Assembly: GCA_028290385.1 (NCBI GenBank)
Contig: JAQGJZ010000447.1
Coordinates: 1 to 9,895, forward strand
DNA length: 9,895 nucleotides
Reading direction: 5' to 3'
Origin: Enterovirga sp.
GTDB lineage: Bacteria > Pseudomonadota > Alphaproteobacteria > Rhizobiales > Beijerinckiaceae
Position numbers and translations under genes: made by a program. Positions 6,328-9,895 of the stretch are shown here, piece by piece (positions within the stretch are counted from its first letter, which is position 1; each line of letters starts with the position of its first letter). A model generated the notes under the pieces. It did no database searches. It was not told where the DNA came from and saw only the letters and a program-made list of their open reading frames with translations.

Positions 6328-7274
6328 GCCCCCTCCATCCGTCCGACCCGCTTCATGGCCTGCTTCAGCGCGAGCAGCTTGCGGTCGCGCTCCCGGAAGA
6401 GTTCCTCGGGGGAGCGGCCGCTCCAGTCGAAATAGCCGCGTCCCGCCATCACGCCCGTCCGGCCCTCCTCGCACAGCCGGTCGAGGATGTCGGAGCGGCT
6501 GCGCGGGGGAGGGGGCTGGTAGGTCCCGTTGCGGAGCGCATGGCGCTGCAATTCGAGCCCGGTGAAGTCGGCCTTGGCGAGGTGCCCCAGAACCGGGATG
6601 CGCAGCGCGAGGCCGTGGATGATGGCGTCGTCGATCTCGCGCGGGCTCGCGACCCCTTCGTCGAGAAGGCGGTAGACCTCGGCCGAGATCGCCTGCTGGA
6701 TGCGGTTGGCGATGTAGCCGGGCACGAAGCGCTGCAGCACGATCGGCACCTGGCCGAGGCCGAGAACCAGATCCCGGATGAAGCCGACGACCTCCGGATC
6801 GGTCTCCGGGCCGGGCACCACGTCCACGAGGTCGACGATGTAGGGCGGCGTGTACCAATGCGCGATCACGGCCCGCCTCTGCCGGGCGGCCGGGATCAGC
6901 GGAAACACGTCGAGATAGCTCGTGTTGCTGGCGAGGATCGTCTCGGGCGGGCAGAGCCGGTCGAGTTCGGCAAACAGCGCCCGCTTGGCCTCCGGGTTCT
7001 CGGTGATCGCCTCGATCACGAGCTCGGCGCCCGCGACGGTCTCGGCAAGGTCGCCCGAACGGCGGATCCGGGCAGTTACGGCCTCGGCGGTCTCCGTCCG
7101 GTCGAGCGCGCCGGCTTCGTGCAGGGTCTCGACCGCCGCGGCGATCAGGCCGGGGACCCGGTCCAGCACCGCATCGCTGCCGTCCGTGAGGCGGACGGCA
7201 TGCCCGCCGAGGGCGAGCACCAGCGCGATGCCGTGCCCCATCAGGCCCGCGCCAAGGACGGCGATCTCGCTCAT
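6324..7274 (-). CDS. 3-hydroxyacyl-CoA dehydrogenase family, NAD-binding
   Basis: 316 aa, the usual size of single-function members such as 3-hydroxybutyryl-CoA dehydrogenase. It should oxidise a 3-hydroxy acid or 3-hydroxyacyl-CoA with NAD+ in the cytoplasm. Seen: N-terminal Rossmann fold with GAGLMG (8-13) and an acidic Asp31 after the second strand, favouring NAD; VIEAITEN (86-93); SNTS (116-119) with the catalytic-type Ser; His139 in the AHWYTPP loop; NR at 190-191 opening the C-terminal helical domain; and a GRGYFDWSGR end motif. The loop differs from the usual HFFNP: Thr replaces Asn, and Asp151 stands where the His-partner Glu is expected, so activity or substrate may be altered. The family also includes L-carnitine and L-gulonate dehydrogenases. 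The ATG at 7274 has a close, weak AAGGGG. It follows the E1 gene by 124 bases and is coupled to the thioesterase block. Confidence 0.9.
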   Translation of the reverse strand: MSEIAVLGAGLMGHGIALVLALGGHAVRLTDGSDAVLDRVPGLIAAAVETLHEAGALDRTETAEAVTARIRRSGDLAETVAGAELVIEAITENPEAKRALFAELDRLCPPETILASNTSYLDVFPLIPAARQRRAVIAHWYTPPYIVDLVDVVPGPETDPEVVGFIRDLVLGLGQVPIVLQRFVPGYIANRIQQAISAEVYRLLDEGVASPREIDDAIIHGLALRIPVLGHLAKADFTGLELQRHALRNGTYQPPPPRSRSDILDRLCEEGRTGVMAGRGYFDWSGRSPEELFRERDRKLLALKQAMKRVGRMEGA

Positions 7275-7398
7275 GCGCCCCTTGCCCCGTGTGCTCGCGG
7301 CGACCGCCGCCGCGCCCCGCTCGGCACCGGCCGGGTGGTAGGCCGTTCGGGGCGTGCCGGAAAGACCGCCGTGCTGTCAGGTCCGGTCCGCCCTTTCT
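7275..7398 (-). other. Spacer between E1 and dehydrogenase genes, with inverted repeats
   Basis: No gene is present. Two inverted repeats are visible: 7313-7319 with 7348-7354 (CGCCCCG/CGGGGCG), with GGCC at 7329-7332 and 7341-7344 inside it, and 7297-7302 with 7308-7313 (GCGGCG/CGCCGC, 5-base loop) about 22 bases before the dehydrogenase start. They could weaken read-through from the E1 gene or shape the leader of the next gene. There is no U-run and no clear promoter, so I cannot tell whether the E1 gene is co-transcribed with the dehydrogenase. Confidence 0.3.
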
Positions 7399-9798
7399 TC
7401 AATGCCGGACCACCCGGAGGTGCCGGAACGGCCGGCCGGGCACGAGGGCCTGGGCCGCGCGGACGATCGCCTGCGCGTCGATGCCGTTGTGGCGATACAG
7501 GTCCTGGATCGTGCCGGTTTGGCCGAAATGCTCGACCCCGAGTGCGCGCCCCCGGTGGCCGTGCACGGAGCCGAGCCAGGCAAGCGTCGCGGGATGGCCG
7601 TCCAGCACGGTGACGATGCCGCAATGAGAGGGCACGGAAGCGAGCAGCCGCTCGACATGCGAGCGGGCCCCGACGAGGCCCTCCTCGCGCGCCCGCTGCG
7701 CCGCGGTCCAGCCGGCATGGAGCCGATCTGCCGACGTGATGGCCAGAAGGCCGATGTCGCGCCGGTCCTCGGCCATGAGCCCGACGGCTTCGATCGCCTC
7801 CGGCGCCACCGCCCCCGTATAGGCCACCACGATCTCGGCATTCGGCCCCGGCCGACGCAGCCAATAGGCGCCGTCGACGATCTCCTGCGCGAGCTCGTCC
7901 GGCATCTCGCGCTGCGGCTGCTCGAGCGAGCGTGTCGAAAGCCGGAGGTACACGGCGCCGCCGCGTGCATCGGGCAGCCAGGAGCGCTCGTCCCCGGCGG
8001 GCGCGCTCTCCGCGTCACGCTGCACGTAATCGAAGGCGAAGCGCATGATGGCCGCGAGCTCGTCCACAAAGGCGGGCTCGAACGAGGCGAGCCCGTCCTG
8101 CGCCAGGCCGATCAGCGGCGTGTTGATGGATTGGTGCGCGCCGCCCTCGGGGGCGAGCGTCACGCCGGACGGGGTCGCGGCGAGGATAAAGCGGGCGTCC
8201 TGGTAGCAGGCATAGTTCAGCGCATCGAGGCCGCGGTTGATGAAGGGGTCGTACAGCGTGCCGATGGGAATCAGCCGCGCGCCGAAATGCGAATGCGCGA
8301 GCCCCAGCGCCGACAACAGGATGAACAGGTTCATCTCGGCGATGCCGAGCTCCAGGTGCTGGCCCTTCGGGCCGAAATCCCACGAAAAGGTCGACGGGAT
8401 CCGTTCGGAGCGGAACAGGTCCTTCATCTCGGCCCGGGCAAACAGGCCGCGCCGGTTCACCCAGGGCCCGAGATTGGTCGAGACCGTCACGTCCGGGGCC
8501 GTCGTGACGATGCGGTCGGCGAGCGGTTCGCTCGACCGGGCGAGCTCGTTCAGGATCAGGCCAAACCCCTGCTGGGTGGAGAGCGAGGGCTGTTTCGGCG
8601 CTTCGAGCACCGCCGGGACCGGCAGGCGCGCCGCCTCGTAGCGGCGCGGGCCCTGGCTGTTGAACGGCACGGCATCGAGAAAAGCCTGCAGCTCCGCGGG
8701 CGAATGCGACATCGCCTCGAACCGGTCCCATTCGTGCCCGGGCCGGACGCCGACCGAATCCTGGTAGCCGGCGAGCTGTTTTGGGGTGAGCAGCCCCGCA
8801 TGGTTGTCCTTGTGCCCGGCGAGCGGCAGCCCGAACCCCTTGATCGTATAGGCGATAAAGACGGTCGGGCGATCGTGGTCGATGCTCTCGAAAGTCTTCA
8901 AGAGGGTCGGCAGGTCGTGGCCGGCGAGGTTGGTCATCAGGCGGCCGAGCTCGTCGTCGGACCGGCTCTCGACGATCCGCAGCGCGTCGGCATCGTCGGC
9001 GAGGTCCACGAGCAGGCGGCGGCGCCAGGCCGCGCCGCCCTGGAACGTGAGCGCCGAGTAGAGCTGGTTCGGCGCGGTGTCGATCCAGTCGCGCAGGCGC
9101 TCGCCGCCCGGTTCCCGGAACGCCGTCTCGAGCAGCGAGCCGTATTTGAGGATGACGACGTCCCACCCGAACGCCGCGAACAGCGCCTCGAAGCGGCTGT
9201 ACAGCCCCTCGCGGATCACCGCGTCGAGGCTCTGGCGGTTGTAGTCGATCACCCACCAGGTGTTGCGGACGCCGTGCTTCCAGCCTTCGAGCAGCGCCTC
9301 GAAGATGTTGCCCTCGTCCATCTCGGCATCGCCAAGCAGGGCGACCATGCGGCCCTCCGGCCGCTCCAGCCCCCAGCCATGGGCCCGGACATAATCCTGC
9401 ACCAGGGAGGAGAAGAGCGTCTGCGCGACCCCGAGCCCGACCGACCCGGTCGAGAAATCGACGTCGTCCACGTCCTTTGTGCGCGACGGGTAGGATTGGG
9501 CGCCCTTGTAGCCGCGAAAGTTCTCGAGCTTCTCCCGGGTCTGGTTGCCGAGGAGGTACTGGATCGCGTGGAAGACCGGGCTCGCATGCGGCTTCACGGC
9601 CACCCGGTCCTCCGGCCGCAGCACGGCGAGGTAGAGCGCCGTCATGATGGTGGCGAGCGAGGCGGACGAGGCCTGATGGCCGCCGACCTTCAGCCCGTCC
9701 GGGTTCGGGCGCAGGTGGTTCGCGTGGTGGATCGTCCAGGACGAGAGCCACAGGATCTTGCGCTCGAGATCGCTGAGGATCGGAATTCGAGGGTCCAT
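7399..9798 (-). CDS. AceE-like homodimeric 2-oxoacid dehydrogenase E1 (TPP-dependent)
   Basis: 799 aa against about 887 for E. coli AceE. Such enzymes decarboxylate a 2-oxo acid with thiamine diphosphate and normally pass the acyl group to an E2 lipoyl domain. Seen: the N-terminal TPP domain with VGGHQAS (His41) and KPHASP (His71); LGDAEMDE (156-162) with Asp157 and, 30 residues on, Asn187 and Gln189, the spacing of the AceE Mg2+ ligands; HKDNHAG (329-335); the catalytic-type Glu483 in HLELGIAEMN; and the C-terminal domain with FGQTGTIQDLYRH. Alignment by eye begins near AceE residue 76, so the N-terminal segment that AceE uses to hold E2 is missing. The ATG at 9798 has GGAGG 4 bases upstream; an in-frame ATG at 9834 has none. 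No E2 or E3 gene is nearby. Related proteins are often labelled transketolase or pyruvate dehydrogenase E1; MdeB of Pseudomonas, acting on 2-oxobutyrate, is another relative. Substrate unknown. Confidence 0.9.
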   Translation of the reverse strand: MDPRIPILSDLERKILWLSSWTIHHANHLRPNPDGLKVGGHQASSASLATIMTALYLAVLRPEDRVAVKPHASPVFHAIQYLLGNQTREKLENFRGYKGAQSYPSRTKDVDDVDFSTGSVGLGVAQTLFSSLVQDYVRAHGWGLERPEGRMVALLGDAEMDEGNIFEALLEGWKHGVRNTWWVIDYNRQSLDAVIREGLYSRFEALFAAFGWDVVILKYGSLLETAFREPGGERLRDWIDTAPNQLYSALTFQGGAAWRRRLLVDLADDADALRIVESRSDDELGRLMTNLAGHDLPTLLKTFESIDHDRPTVFIAYTIKGFGLPLAGHKDNHAGLLTPKQLAGYQDSVGVRPGHEWDRFEAMSHSPAELQAFLDAVPFNSQGPRRYEAARLPVPAVLEAPKQPSLSTQQGFGLILNELARSSEPLADRIVTTAPDVTVSTNLGPWVNRRGLFARAEMKDLFRSERIPSTFSWDFGPKGQHLELGIAEMNLFILLSALGLAHSHFGARLIPIGTLYDPFINRGLDALNYACYQDARFILAATPSGVTLAPEGGAHQSINTPLIGLAQDGLASFEPAFVDELAAIMRFAFDYVQRDAESAPAGDERSWLPDARGGAVYLRLSTRSLEQPQREMPDELAQEIVDGAYWLRRPGPNAEIVVAYTGAVAPEAIEAVGLMAEDRRDIGLLAITSADRLHAGWTAAQRAREEGLVGARSHVERLLASVPSHCGIVTVLDGHPATLAWLGSVHGHRGRALGVEHFGQTGTIQDLYRHNGIDAQAIVRAAQALVPGRPFRHLRVVRH

Positions 9799-9802
9799 GC
9801 TG

Positions 9803-9807
9803 CCTCC
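9803..9807 (-). promoter_or_regulatory. Ribosome binding site of the E1 gene
   Basis: GGAGG on the minus strand, 4 bases before the ATG at 9798. It decides this start over the in-frame ATG at 9834, which lacks such a site and lies beside the candidate promoter. Confidence 0.75.
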
Positions 9808-9810
9808 ATC

Positions 9811-9831
9811 CTGCGGCCGGCCCGACCGCAG
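9811..9831 (-). other. Hairpin in the E1 leader just before the ribosome site
   Basis: CTGCGG (9811-9816) and CCGCAG (9826-9831) can form a 6-bp stem with a 9-base loop, ending 3 bases before the GGAGG ribosome site. If transcription starts near 9834 as the candidate promoter suggests, the hairpin would form the extreme 5' end of the mRNA, a place where stems often protect transcripts. Function unproven. Confidence 0.3.
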
Positions 9832-9840
9832 CATCCGGGT

Positions 9841-9869
9841 AGAATGCGCGGCCCGCCCGCAATCGACAA
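9841..9869 (-). promoter_or_regulatory. Candidate promoter of the E1 gene
   Basis: TTGTCG (9869-9864) and CATTCT (9846-9841) on the minus strand are 17 bases apart, the sigma-70 spacing. The -35 is fair and the -10 weak. It sits about 42 bases before the chosen start codon, a sensible distance, with no gene visible between it and the window edge. Confidence 0.28.
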
Positions 9870-9895
9870 CGCGGCTTCGACGATGCGGTCGCGGA

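Noticed and set aside
5864..7274. Reading the dehydrogenase plus thioesterase as a carnitine degradation pair
   Set aside because: Carnitine dehydrogenase is often found with or fused to a thioesterase, but this thioesterase is PaaI-like, the dehydrogenase loop does not match what I recall of that subfamily, and no beta-keto acid cleavage gene is nearby.

Overview
The window is very GC-rich (roughly two thirds G+C by eye) and is read almost entirely from the minus strand: seven confident or likely protein genes, all pointing right to left. Gene content and style (PrkA/YeaH/SpoVR stress trio, a short single-chain 2-oxoacid dehydrogenase E1, a single-domain 3-hydroxyacyl-CoA dehydrogenase, a PaaI-type thioesterase, strong G/C third-position bias) suggest a proteobacterial chromosome, most likely an alphaproteobacterium. 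This assignment rests on impression and recalled families; no rRNA or other taxonomic marker is present. No tRNA, rRNA, CRISPR, transposase or integrase was seen.

Right part (9895 to 5864), metabolic genes in transcription order: an AceE-like homodimeric E1 (799 aa) that lacks the N-terminal segment E. coli AceE uses to bind its E2 partner; a 124-base GC-rich spacer with possible stem-loops; a 316-aa 3-hydroxyacyl-CoA dehydrogenase with an unusual catalytic loop; a possible 19-codon micro-ORF that overlaps the genes on both sides by ATGA; and a 135-aa hotdog-fold thioesterase. The last three form one translationally coupled block. No E2, E3, thiolase or CoA ligase is present, so the pathway cannot be named.

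Middle and left part (5863 to 284), stress module: a 171-base spacer with a hairpin and a possible heat-shock-type promoter, then prkA (AAA+ serine kinase/ATPase, 645 aa), yeaH (von Willebrand A-like partner, 432 aa, 22-base gap) and spoVR (518 aa, ATGA overlap with yeaH). In well-studied bacteria these three are conserved together and linked to stationary phase, nitrogen starvation or sporulation, but their molecular job is poorly understood. After a 126-base spacer with several possible stem-loops, one of which covers the Shine-Dalgarno sequence, comes a 156-aa unrecognised protein with a C-terminal membrane helix. A strong hairpin 10 bases past its stop probably ends the unit.

The left 246 bases carry no convincing gene. 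They hold a hairpin, an A-rich patch and a weak leftward promoter-like sequence. The long plus-strand reading frames opposite spoVR and prkA are best explained as shadows of GC-rich coding sequence.
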